Shown here piece after piece: positions 55,922 through 64,000 of a DNA stretch of 64,000 nucleotides (positions within the stretch are counted from its first letter, which is position 1; every line of letters begins with the position of its first letter). Below the pieces are notes generated by a model that had not been told where the DNA came from, searched no databases, and was given only the letters and a program-made list of their open reading frames with translations. The DNA is from Gammaproteobacteria bacterium (GTDB lineage Bacteria; Pseudomonadota; Gammaproteobacteria; Tenderiales; Tenderiaceae): assembly GCA_021731365.1 (NCBI GenBank), contig JAKFXL010000016.1, forward strand, positions 1 to 64,000. The letters run 5' to 3'. The position numbers and the translations under genes were made by a program.

Positions 55922-56090
55922 ACGGTGGTAGTGGTCGCAACGGCTTGGCGCTGCTGCGCCAGAGGCAATCCCAGTCAGGTTTATGTGCTCCCACCCCAGT
56001 GGCGACAGGTATTGCAACAGTGCGTCATCGATGGTCTGGCTGTGGCTGCGCAGAGTACTGGTGACACGTTCCTAATAGACTATGCCACTA
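55917..56090 (-). pseudogene. tnpA 3' remnant, Tn3-family transposase
   Basis: On the minus strand a frame reads '[20 protein letters not shown]' then TG, the near-terminal signature of Tn3-family TnpA. A one-base frameshift at that point restores '[18 protein letters not shown]', which ends at a TAA inside the terminal repeat, as functional tnpA genes do near their IR. Upstream codons include a stop where 'IVYW' would have its tryptophan. Only about 55 of about 1000 residues remain. It is dead but identifies the element's family. Confidence 0.8.
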
Positions 56091-56094
56091 CAAG

Positions 56095-56332
56095 GTCGGC
56101 GTGGCCGCCGTGTTTGTTTACGGCCTCGAGCAAGGCAGGCTCGAGCTTGACACGGGTCTGCTTGCAGGCTGCCTCAGTGGTCGGTCGGCGATTCCAGCAT
56201 CAAGATCAACGTACCACCCTCAACCGTGATGCTCAGCGTAGCCTGGCCGTGAGCATGGACTTCGGCGGCGAACACCAGGGCGGAATCCATGCAAAGCGCC
56301 AGCAGGGCGACCAATCGAATATGCGCATTCAT
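56095..56332 (-). pseudogene. Truncated DUF2796 (ZrgA-like) gene
   Basis: The ATG at 56332 has GGAG 9 bases upstream, 30 bases after the zigA stop. The first 52 residues are a signal peptide ('LVALLALCMDSALVFAA') and the DUF2796 start 'EVHAHGQATLSITVEGGTLI', ending 'LESPTDH' at 56174. In another frame downstream, 'CKQTRVKLEPALLEAVNKHG' and 'GHADL' resemble a later part of the family. The gene is thus frameshifted and internally deleted, then fused to the tnpA scrap. Intact members are about 200 residues, histidine-rich, and belong to Zur regulons. Confidence 0.65.
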
Positions 56333-56361
56333 GTCGGTTTGCTCCTGTGGAGGGTCAAGCT

Positions 56362-57600
56362 TCAAACCAGTTCGGTCTCAATCTCTTCCGGTCTCAGTTG
56401 TTCCCAGACCGGGAACGGGTCGGGCAAGTTCACCCAGCCCGCGCGCCCTAGCGCCATTTCGGCATCGGTCAGGCAGCACGCGTCGAGCTTGGCGCGAATC
56501 TCGGCTTCATCCATATCCATGCCGATGAACACCAGCTCCTGCCGCCGGTCGCCCCATTCGCCGGTCTGCTTGGCTGCGATGCTGGCGCGGTAACCGGTAT
56601 CATCCGGCCATTCGGATTCATCCACCGCGCTCCACCACAGCCCCGCCGCGCCGTGGCGACAAACTCCGCCTGCCTGCGACCACGAACCGGCGAAATCAGC
56701 CCTGCTGGCGAGCCAGAACCAGCCCTTGGAGCGGATCACACCATCCCACTCGCTATGGATCAGATCCCAAAATCGTTGCGGATGGAAAGGGCGCCGGGCG
56801 CGGTAAACGAAACTCGCGATGCCGTATTCCACCGTCTCCGGAATGTGTTCGCCACGCATTTCCTGAAGCCAGCCCGGCGCTTGGGAAACCTGCTCAAAAT
56901 TGAACAGGCCCGTCTCAAGCACCGCTTCCAGCGGCACTTTGCCGAATTGAGCCACATGCAGTTTGGCGCGTGGATTGAGTGCGCTCAGGATGGAGAGGAG
57001 ACGCAGCAGATCGCTCTCGCTCACCAGGTCGGCCTTGTTGATGACGATGACGTCGCAGAATTCAATCTGGTCGATGAGGAGATCCACCACCGTTCGGTCG
57101 TCTTCCTCGCCCAGAGACTCACCTCGTTCGCGGATGGAGTCGCTGGAACCATAGTCCTGCAGAAAGTTGAAGGCATCCACCACGGTCAGCATGGTGTCCA
57201 GCCGTGCAACCTTGGATAGGGATATGCCGTCCTCATCCTCGAAGGTAAAGGTCTCTGCCACCGGCAGCGGCTCGGAGATGCCGGTGGATTCGATCACCAA
57301 CTGATCGAAGCGGCCCTCCTTCGCAAGCTTGGCGACTTCCAGCAGCAGGTCTTCGCGCAGGGTGCAGCAAATGCAGCCATTGCTCATCTCGACGATCTTT
57401 TCTTCGGTGCGGGAGAGTTCCGCGCCCCCTTCGCGCACCAGTTCAGCGTCGATGTTCACCTCGCTCATGTCGTTGACGATCACCGCCACCCGTCTACCCT
57501 CACGGTTGTTGAGGATGTGATTGAGCAGCGTTGTTTTGCCGGCACCGAGAAAACCGGACAACACGGTGACGGGCAAGCGTTGGTCTTGATTGGGTTTCAT
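56362..57600 (-). CDS. zigA: ZigA-type zinc metallochaperone GTPase (COG0523)
   Basis: This encodes 412 residues. The G3E-family P-loop is '[19 protein letters not shown]', the metal motif CxCC is in '[18 protein letters not shown]', and the base-recognition motif is '[12 protein letters not shown]'. The CobW C-terminal domain has '[20 protein letters not shown]' and '[19 protein letters not shown]'. Length and ending match ZigA, the zinc-starvation chaperone that activates a zinc enzyme. It follows another COG0523 gene after a 124-base gap and precedes the broken DUF2796 gene. Confidence 0.85.
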   Translation of the reverse strand: MKPNQDQRLPVTVLSGFLGAGKTTLLNHILNNREGRRVAVIVNDMSEVNIDAELVREGGAELSRTEEKIVEMSNGCICCTLREDLLLEVAKLAKEGRFDQLVIESTGISEPLPVAETFTFEDEDGISLSKVARLDTMLTVVDAFNFLQDYGSSDSIRERGESLGEEDDRTVVDLLIDQIEFCDVIVINKADLVSESDLLRLLSILSALNPRAKLHVAQFGKVPLEAVLETGLFNFEQVSQAPGWLQEMRGEHIPETVEYGIASFVYRARRPFHPQRFWDLIHSEWDGVIRSKGWFWLASRADFAGSWSQAGGVCRHGAAGLWWSAVDESEWPDDTGYRASIAAKQTGEWGDRRQELVFIGMDMDEAEIRAKLDACCLTDAEMALGRAGWVNLPDPFPVWEQLRPEEIETELV

Positions 57601-57724
57601 GCGTGGTTTTCCTTCCGGACGGGCTGTGCCCGACAGCGTCCCGCCGCCAGCGCGGCAGCGAGGGGTTTGAGTCTAAGCATGGCGATTCCTTTTCTGGTTG
57701 ACTAAAGCGGGGGGATAAAAACTT

Positions 57725-58699
57725 TTACGTCGTCACGCAGCTTGCGAACGCCCAGCGGATTTGATCCTCGGGCAGATGGCGGCCGATGAACACCATGACG
57801 TTCTCGCGGGTCTCGTCTTCCCGCCATGGCCGTAACTCGGTGCCGCCCATAATCATGTGCACACCCTGGAAGGCGATCTTGTGTGGATTTCCCGCCAGAT
57901 TCAGTATCCCCTTGTAGCGCAGCAGGTCAGCGCCCAACGTCGTGGCCAGCACGTCCAGGGCGGCGTTCAAGCGATCGGGATCGTAGGCCCGCGTCTCGCG
58001 AATGACGAAGGATTTCACCTCGTCGTCGTGTTCGTGGCTCACGTCTGCCAGGAAATCTGGCTCGATCTCCAGGATGTCGTCCAGGTTGAAGCCGCGCACA
58101 TTCAGCAGGTCGGCCAGATCGGTCTGGCCGGGATGCGCGCGCTGGATCGTGGCGCGACGGTTCATGCCGCGCAGCCGCTCTAGCAGCCGGTTGTAATCGT
58201 CCTCGTCAACCAGATCGGTCTTGGAGACCAGTATGCGGTCGGCAAAACCCACCTGTTCCTGAGCTTCGTGGTTTTCATCCAGCTGCCGCATGGCGTGTTT
58301 GGCATCCACTATGGTAACCACGGCATCCAGGCGGTAGGCCTCACGCACGGCGTCGTCCACGAAAAAGGTCTGCGCCACGGGGGCGGGATCGGCAAGCCCA
58401 GTGGTTTCGATAATGACGTGTTCGAAGTCGAGCTTGCCCGCCGCGCGCTGCTCCCCGATCTCGTTAAGGATACGGACGAGGTCGCCGCGCACGGTGCAGC
58501 AGATACAGCCGTTGTTCATCACGACCACCTGCTCAGTGGATTCCACCAGCAGATCGTTGTCGATGCCCACTTCGCCGAACTCATTTTCGATAACAGCGAT
58601 CTTGCGACCGTGGTTTTCCGACAGGATACGATTGAGTAGCGTGGTTTTACCAGCGCCGAGAAAGCCGGTGAGTACGGTAACTGGGATAAGTTCATTCAT
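57725..58699 (-). CDS. COG0523 GTPase, YjiA/CobW type
   Basis: This encodes 324 residues from the ATG at 58699, which overlaps the hisI stop by 8 bases; the upstream frame to 58876 lies inside hisI. The P-loop is '[18 protein letters not shown]', the CxCC motif is in 'MNNGCICCTVRGDLVRILNE', and 'ILVSKTDLVDEDDYNRL' is the G4 region. The C-terminal CobW domain has 'VKSFVIRETRAYDPDRLNAA' and 'GNPHKIAFQGVHMIMGGT'. It is distinct from the ZigA gene next to it, so the cassette carries two different GTPases, perhaps for different client enzymes. Confidence 0.85.
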   Translation of the reverse strand: MNELIPVTVLTGFLGAGKTTLLNRILSENHGRKIAVIENEFGEVGIDNDLLVESTEQVVVMNNGCICCTVRGDLVRILNEIGEQRAAGKLDFEHVIIETTGLADPAPVAQTFFVDDAVREAYRLDAVVTIVDAKHAMRQLDENHEAQEQVGFADRILVSKTDLVDEDDYNRLLERLRGMNRRATIQRAHPGQTDLADLLNVRGFNLDDILEIEPDFLADVSHEHDDEVKSFVIRETRAYDPDRLNAALDVLATTLGADLLRYKGILNLAGNPHKIAFQGVHMIMGGTELRPWREDETRENVMVFIGRHLPEDQIRWAFASCVTT

Positions 58700-59198
58700 G
58701 GTCAGTGCCTCCAGTCGCTCCCGGCATCCTGCCTCCCGCGACACTAGCACGTCCCTGTGCGTCGTAAGCGATTTGTGGGTTGTAGATCTTTTTCGTTTCC
58801 AGAAAGTCGAGAGAAAAGCTCGTTTCGCCTGGCTTCCATTCCAGCGCACGGAAAAAACACGAACGGTAGCCCACATGGCAGGAGGCGCCGCCGGTCAGTT
58901 CCACTTCGATGAGCAGACAATCTTGATCGTCGTCAATTAGGATGCGTTTCACGACCTGCGCTTGTCCCGACTGTTCGCCTTTTTTCCAGAGTGTCCGCCG
59001 GGCGCGGGAGTAGTAATGCGCCAGTCCGGTTTCCAGTGTCCTGGCGAGCGCCTCCCGATTCATCCAGCCCAGCATGAGCACTTCATGCGTCAGCCACTCC
59101 TGGGTGACGCAGGGGATCAGCCCGGCCGCCTCGAAAAGTGGCATGAAGCGCGCGCCTTCCTCGATTTCAAACAACGTGCCGCGTGGCGGGAGTTCCAT
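58692..59198 (-). CDS. hisI: Phosphoribosyl-AMP cyclohydrolase paralogue
   Basis: This encodes 168 residues. HisI opens the purine ring of PR-AMP in histidine synthesis. The core motifs are present: 'VLMLGWMNREALARTLETG', 'YYSRARRTLWKKGEQSGQ', 'DDDQDCLLIEVE' and 'GASCHVGYRSCFFRAL'. An N-terminal extension of about 25 residues and a C-terminal tail flank the core. No other his genes are nearby. Extra HisI copies occur in Zur regulons, where they are thought to back up the zinc-dependent housekeeping enzyme. Whether this copy needs less zinc cannot be told from the sequence. Confidence 0.9.
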   Translation of the reverse strand: MELPPRGTLFEIEEGARFMPLFEAAGLIPCVTQEWLTHEVLMLGWMNREALARTLETGLAHYYSRARRTLWKKGEQSGQAQVVKRILIDDDQDCLLIEVELTGGASCHVGYRSCFFRALEWKPGETSFSLDFLETKKIYNPQIAYDAQGRASVAGGRMPGATGGTDHE

Positions 59199-59221
59199 TT
59201 TTGCCTCCAGTCAATTCAGGT

Positions 59222-59950
59222 TTAATATCCAAAAGCCACTACCGCCACGCCGCCAAAAAGCAGCGCGAACTGCTCCGCGAAGTCCCGTGGTTTGCGGTAT
59301 TTTTGCAATGCCGGCACCAGGTCGGCCACAGCGATGTAAATGAAGCTCGCTGCCGCCAGCGCGAGCAGATAGGGAATCGCCCCCTGCACGTCCTGCAGGA
59401 CGATATAGCCCAGCAGGCCGCCCAGCACCGCCATCGAACCCGACAAGGCATTGAGCAGCAGCGCGCGGCGACGACTGTAGCCCGCGGCGAGCAGCACCAT
59501 AAAGTCACCTACCTCCTGCGGGATTTCGTGGGCGATCACCGCCGTGGCGGTGGCGATTCCCAAGGCGGGATCCTGGAGAAAGGCGGCGGCGATCAGCACG
59601 CCATCCACGAAGTTGTGCAGCCCGTCGCCCAGCACGATGATGAGGCCGGTGGGAGGGGGTGCGTCCACCACGCCTTGGTGCGCGTGGTCGTGCCGCCACA
59701 GGGCGGTCTTCTCTAGGGCGAAGAACAGAAAGATGCCGGCCAGCACCGTCGCCCCCACGTCATGCAATGGCAGTTGACTGGCGGCTTCGGGCAGGATGTC
59801 CAGAAAGGCGGCGGCGAGCAGTACCCCTACCGAGAAACTCACCAGACGCGGCGCCCAGCGCGCCAGCACCGTCAACGACAGCAAGCCAGCGGCAAGGACA
59901 CTGAGGATGCCGCCCGCCAGGGTAGCCAGGAAAATCCAGGTGAGGGTCAT
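59222..59950 (-). CDS. ZIP-family metal transporter
   Basis: This encodes 242 residues from the ATG at 59950; the 32 codons upstream overlap the Zur boxes. About eight helices are predicted. The ZIP signature is visible in helix 4 ('LGDGLHNFVDGVLIAAAF') and helix 5 ('AVIAHEIPQEVGDFMVLLAA'), with the metal-binding HN..D and HEIPxE motifs. A histidine loop 'WRHDHAHQG' precedes them. It is expected to import zinc under starvation, as the two Zur-box-like sites just upstream suggest. Confidence 0.88.
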   Translation of the reverse strand: MTLTWIFLATLAGGILSVLAAGLLSLTVLARWAPRLVSFSVGVLLAAAFLDILPEAASQLPLHDVGATVLAGIFLFFALEKTALWRHDHAHQGVVDAPPPTGLIIVLGDGLHNFVDGVLIAAAFLQDPALGIATATAVIAHEIPQEVGDFMVLLAAGYSRRRALLLNALSGSMAVLGGLLGYIVLQDVQGAIPYLLALAAASFIYIAVADLVPALQKYRKPRDFAEQFALLFGGVAVVAFGY

Positions 59951-60037
59951 GGCAGATGACGACGGACAGGTGTCGGCGCAACGATGGGTGTGGCGGAATG
60001 GTGGAAAACAGATTTCATGACACAGCGAATCACTTTT

Positions 60038-60094
60038 ATGTAACAAAGTTGCATTCTACAGGCGAAGGCCAGATGAATGCAACTAAGTTGCGTT
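60038..60094 (-). promoter_or_regulatory. Two Zur-box-like palindromes upstream of the ZIP gene
   Basis: Site 1 is ATGTAACAAAGTTGCAT (60038-60054) and site 2 is AATGCAACTAAGTTGCGTT (60076-60094). Both are imperfect palindromes with GYAAC and GTTRC half sites, separated by 21 bases, between zur and the ZIP gene. A weaker related site, ATGCAACAAGGTAACAC, lies at 60541-60557 just upstream of zur and may give autoregulation. Confidence 0.6.
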
Positions 60095-60519
60095 TAGCGT
60101 GGCTGGCAATCCGCGCAGGTGCCGCGCAGTGATATGTCGGCTTCCTCGAAGTGGAAGCGGGGCGGCAGGGCGAGCACGAGGGTGGGTTGAATCGCTGTCA
60201 GGCAGTACATCTTGTTGCATTGGGTGCACTGGAAGTGGGCGTGACCATGTGTATCGTTGCCGACTGCGCTGAAACGCCATGCCTGGTCGTGGCCTTCTAT
60301 CTTGTGCGCGAGTCCCCGCCCCACCAGCCAGTCCAGCACGCGATAAAGGGTGACACGGTCGATAGCGCCACCCGCAGCGAGCCCAGCCTCGATCTCGGCA
60401 TGGGAAAGCGGACGCTCGGCCACGAACAGTGCTTCCAGAGTCCGCCAGCGTGCATCCGTGACGCGCTCGTTCAATTCGGCAATGGCAGTTTTAGCGCGTT
60501 CCCGCGTGGATAAGGTCAT
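60094..60519 (-). CDS. zur: Zinc uptake regulator Zur (Fur family)
   Basis: This encodes 141 residues from the ATG at 60519 (a start at 60549 is also open). The winged helix reads 'RWRTLEALFVAERPLSHAEI' and 'GAIDRVTLYRVLDWLVGRGL'. The dimer domain has the histidine run 'NDTHGHAHFQCTQCNKMYC' and a second CxxC in 'GTCADCQPR', the structural zinc ligands. Zur represses zinc-uptake genes when zinc is present. It is the first gene of the cassette, read towards the ZIP gene, with Zur boxes between. Confidence 0.9.
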   Translation of the reverse strand: MTLSTRERAKTAIAELNERVTDARWRTLEALFVAERPLSHAEIEAGLAAGGAIDRVTLYRVLDWLVGRGLAHKIEGHDQAWRFSAVGNDTHGHAHFQCTQCNKMYCLTAIQPTLVLALPPRFHFEEADISLRGTCADCQPR

Positions 60520-60653
60520 GGTGGTATTCAGTGGTAAGGTATGCAACAAGGTAACACATCGGAGCCAGAGATCGAAGAGAGTAGGCGAACGGGGGCAGGT
60601 CTACCAAGTGTGCTACTCACCACGAGTGAATAGCCGAAATGGGATGGCTTGGC

Positions 60654-60692
60654 CTTAACATACGATTTTTTCTGTTTTCTGAGACGCGCCCC
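60654..60692 (-). repeat. Right terminal inverted repeat (Tn3 type)
   Basis: Read on the minus strand it starts GGGGCGCGTCTCAGAAAACA, continues GAAAAAATCGTATG and ends TTAAG. The outer half matches the left repeat with few changes, and the inner half resembles the AAAAAATCGTA form of other Tn3 ends. Confidence 0.8.
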
Positions 60693-60767
60693 TCTAGAAA
60701 GTGGATCTATGAGCTGAGTGATTTTGGGGTGCGGCGACGAATTTAGTGCTTTTTTGTGAAAAATATT

Positions 60768-60773
60768 TATAAT
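60768..60773 (+). promoter_or_regulatory. Possible -10 box of efp
   Basis: TATAAT lies 42 bases before the efp start, just outside the right terminal repeat. No convincing -35 was seen. If real, efp kept its own promoter after the insertion. Confidence 0.35.
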
Positions 60774-60814
60774 CTCCCTCTCTTTTTTTATTAGCCAAGG
60801 TTGATACTCCCATG

Positions 60815-61372
60815 ATGAAAGTTGCTCAGGAAGTGCGTGCAGGTCAGGTAATTATGGTCGGTAACGATCCGATGGTGGTGCTGAAGGCTGATTTTAATAA
60901 GTCCGGTCGTAACTCTGCCGTTGTGAAGATGAAGATGAAAAATCTGCTCAATGGCGCGGCGATGGAGACTGTTTACCGTGCTGATGATAAGTTTGAACAG
61001 GTAATCCTGGATACCAAAGAGGTTACCTACTCCTATTTTGCTGATCCGATGTATGTCTTTATGGATGGCGATTACGAACAGTATGAGATTGAAGCTGAAA
61101 ACGTCGAAGATGCGCTGAAGTACCTCGAAGATGGAATGCCGTGTGAAGTGGTCTTCTATAACGGTAAGGCGATCTCCGTTAACCTGCCAACCACCCTGGT
61201 TCGTGAAGTTATCTACACAGAACCCGCCGCTAAAGGGGATACCTCTGGCAAGGTGATGAAACTGGCTAAATTGCCTTCTGGCTATGAACTTTCGGTTCCT
61301 GCCTTTGTTGAAATTGGCGATAAAATCGAAATTGACACCCGTACTGATGAGTACCGCAGCCGCGCCAAATAG
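60815..61372 (+). CDS. efp: Elongation factor P, arginine-32 (EarP) type
   Basis: This encodes 185 residues. EF-P rescues ribosomes stalled on polyproline. The start at 60815 is chosen by family alignment ('[19 protein letters not shown]'); an ATG at 60812 is also present. The loop that enters the ribosome reads '[19 protein letters not shown]', with Arg at residue 32 instead of the lysine of E. coli. This marks the class rhamnosylated by EarP, as in Pseudomonas. No earP is in the window. A strong terminator follows. Confidence 0.95.
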   Translation: MKVAQEVRAGQVIMVGNDPMVVLKADFNKSGRNSAVVKMKMKNLLNGAAMETVYRADDKFEQVILDTKEVTYSYFADPMYVFMDGDYEQYEIEAENVEDALKYLEDGMPCEVVFYNGKAISVNLPTTLVREVIYTEPAAKGDTSGKVMKLAKLPSGYELSVPAFVEIGDKIEIDTRTDEYRSRAK

Positions 61373-61400
61373 TACTCATTAAAACCGCGTTGTAGTTAAG

Positions 61401-61434
61401 AGGCCTGCTACTGCCCCCAGTAGTGGGCCTTTTA
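61401..61434 (+). terminator. Rho-independent terminator of efp
   Basis: A 13-base stem with two G-U pairs (61401-61413 with 61418-61430), a CCCC loop and a short T-run (61430-61433) follow the efp stop by 28 bases. Confidence 0.85.
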
Positions 61435-61485
61435 ATGTGTTGGATACGGTTGATAAGAGTGTCGGGCGATGTACAGCCCCTGGCT

Positions 61486-62052
61486 TTACAGGGTTATCGC
61501 CCCTGTGAGGGTGATAATGCCTAACACTGCAAAAATAAGCGCAGCGATGCCGTGCACTACGTTGAGCGGGATGTGTTGGACTATTTTTTCACCAAATATG
61601 ACCGCAGGCACGTTGGCTATCATCATGCCAAGGGTGGTGCCTGCCACCACGGCCACTATGTGTTGGTATTGAGCGGCCAGGGCGATGGTGGCAATTTGGG
61701 TTTTGTCGCCCATTTCAGCCAGAAAAAAGAGGATGAGCGTAGTGCCAAATATACCGAAGTGAGTGAGCTGGCTCTGTTTGTCATCGAGTTTGTCGGGGAT
61801 TAATATCCAGATGGCCATGGCAATAAAGGATGCCCCCAGTGCCCAGCGTAATATTTCAGCACTGAAAAACGTGCTGAGCCACCCCCCTAATGCCCCAGCC
61901 GCCGCATGATTGGCGAGGGTGGCGACTAAAATGCCGAGGATGATAGGGGTGGTTTTGCGGTATCTGGCGGCCAGCATAAAGGCCAGTAGCTGGGTTTTAT
62001 CGCCAATTTCGGCCAGGGCGACAATGCCTGTTGATATAAAAAATGCGTCCAT
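61486..62052 (-). CDS. UPF0016/TMEM165 family Mn/Ca transporter
   Basis: This encodes 188 residues from the ATG at 62052 (62055 is one codon earlier), with AGGAG upstream. Two homologous halves of three helices each carry the ExGDK(T/S) motif: 'ALAEIGDKTQLLAFMLAARY' and 'FLAEMGDKTQIATIALAAQY'. These form the cation-binding site of the GDT1 family. Bacterial members export Mn2+. The yybP-ykoY-type riboswitch just upstream supports manganese. Confidence 0.9.
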   Translation of the reverse strand: MDAFFISTGIVALAEIGDKTQLLAFMLAARYRKTTPIILGILVATLANHAAAGALGGWLSTFFSAEILRWALGASFIAMAIWILIPDKLDDKQSQLTHFGIFGTTLILFFLAEMGDKTQIATIALAAQYQHIVAVVAGTTLGMMIANVPAVIFGEKIVQHIPLNVVHGIAALIFAVLGIITLTGAITL

Positions 62053-62083
62053 CATTAGAGCTCCTGGCCGGTTTAATTCCAAT

Positions 62084-62224
62084 GACCATACCCCCTCCCG
62101 GCCAATGCAAGGGTGGTATGGTCAAAGGTCTTGCCAGGAAATGTTCTGCTGACGCCATGGCCGTGAGGGCCAAGTGTGTTGACGTCAGCCCCTTCAATAT
62201 AGAAAGGCGGCTACTCCCCAATGA
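62084..62224 (-). ncRNA. yybP-ykoY (Mn2+) riboswitch
   Basis: Read on the minus strand, the leader has the conserved 5' block GGGGAGTAGCC (within 62206-62221). A variable arm follows with GACGTCAACACACTTGGCC and GGCCATGGCGTCAGC. The 3' block GGCAAGACCTTTGACC ends near 62119. These are the hallmark segments of the yybP-ykoY aptamer. Downstream, GGTATGGTC/GACCATACC (62115-62123 with 62084-62092) forms a 9-base stem. CCGGCC at 62066-62071 can pair with 62098-62103 next to the AGGAG site, which suggests control of translation. Confidence 0.8.
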
Positions 62225-62354
62225 CGGGGTGTATGGTAGCGATTGCTGTTGCTGGTGTCTATATGCGCCTGAATTTTGCTGGTGGTGAGGGTTTTGGCCG
62301 ATCTTGGCCAGTTTTGTCTGGGGGAGTGTTAAAAATTCCGGCTTCCCGCATTGA

Positions 62355-64000
<1,646 letters not shown>

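Larger units (their letters stand above)
55883..60692 (-). mobile_element. Degenerate Tn3-family element carrying a zinc-starvation cassette
   Basis: The segment is 4810 bases and is bounded by inverted repeats at 55883-55921 and 60654-60692. Both begin with a G-run followed by GCGTCTCAGAAA and end in GTTAAG, the form of Tn3-family 38-bp ends. Flanking pentamers TCTAA (55878-55882) and TCTAG (60693-60697) differ at one base, fitting a decayed 5-bp target duplication. Inside are a frameshifted tnpA 3' end and, all on one strand, zur, a ZIP gene, hisI, two COG0523 GTPase genes and a broken DUF2796 gene. It reads visibly GC-richer than its surroundings. No intact transposase, resolvase or res site was found, so it cannot move on its own. 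Confidence 0.85.

Overview
The window reads as a gammaproteobacterial chromosome. The block trxB - ftsK - lolA - rarA - crcB - serS - cysG, the pair bpt/aat, recJ next to an rpfE-type gene, an EF-P with arginine at position 32, and single-polypeptide CysG all point that way. A sulfur-oxidising or Chromatiales-like lineage is plausible from the gene order and the abundant c-type haem proteins, but that is inference. No rRNA, tRNA or CRISPR array was found. Both ends cut genes: an Rhs protein on the left and pyrG on the right.

Layout. 1-1.4 kb: 3' end of an Rhs polymorphic toxin, a likely immunity gene, REP-like palindromes and a broken Rhs fragment. 1.4-7.6 kb: small housekeeping and hypothetical genes (bicupin, lipoprotein, DUF6164, MOSC, DUF1415, HNH, methyltransferase, DUF2934). 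7.8-25.5 kb: two divergent gene sets that look like one large envelope system. The left set has DUF3570, DUF4266, a TlpA-type thioredoxin, two outer-membrane barrels and a dihaem beta-propeller lipoprotein. The right set has a monohaem protein, a dihaem LamG-like lipoprotein, a Tat-exported DUF1501-like protein, a coiled-coil protein and three TPR proteins. 25.6-37.9 kb: cysH, an rpfE-type gene, recJ, an FG-GAP lipoprotein, bpt, aat, a PilZ protein, trxB and ftsK.

37.9-41.8 kb: two AT-richer genes, a TrlF-like PHP/SMC-type ATPase and a Schlafen/AlbA_2 protein, sit between ftsK and lolA. They look like a small defence-type insertion. 41.9-55.8 kb: lolA, rarA, crcB, a MITE-like element, serS, cysG, arfB, ybiT, a TPR lipoprotein, mrcB, then a Crp-like regulator divergent from a CHASE2 adenylate cyclase.

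55.9-60.7 kb: a 4.8-kb segment bounded by Tn3-family-type 38/39-bp terminal inverted repeats. It carries only a frameshifted 3' scrap of tnpA plus a complete zinc-starvation set: zur, a ZIP transporter, a hisI paralogue, two COG0523 GTPases (one ZigA-like) and a broken DUF2796 gene. Two Zur-box-like palindromes precede the ZIP gene. 60.8-64 kb: efp with a strong terminator, a UPF0016/TMEM165 transporter preceded by a yybP-ykoY (Mn2+) riboswitch, and the start of pyrG.

The three most interesting items are the Tn3-bounded zinc cassette, the haem/DUF1501/TPR envelope cluster, and the PHP-ATPase plus Schlafen pair inside the ftsK-lolA operon.
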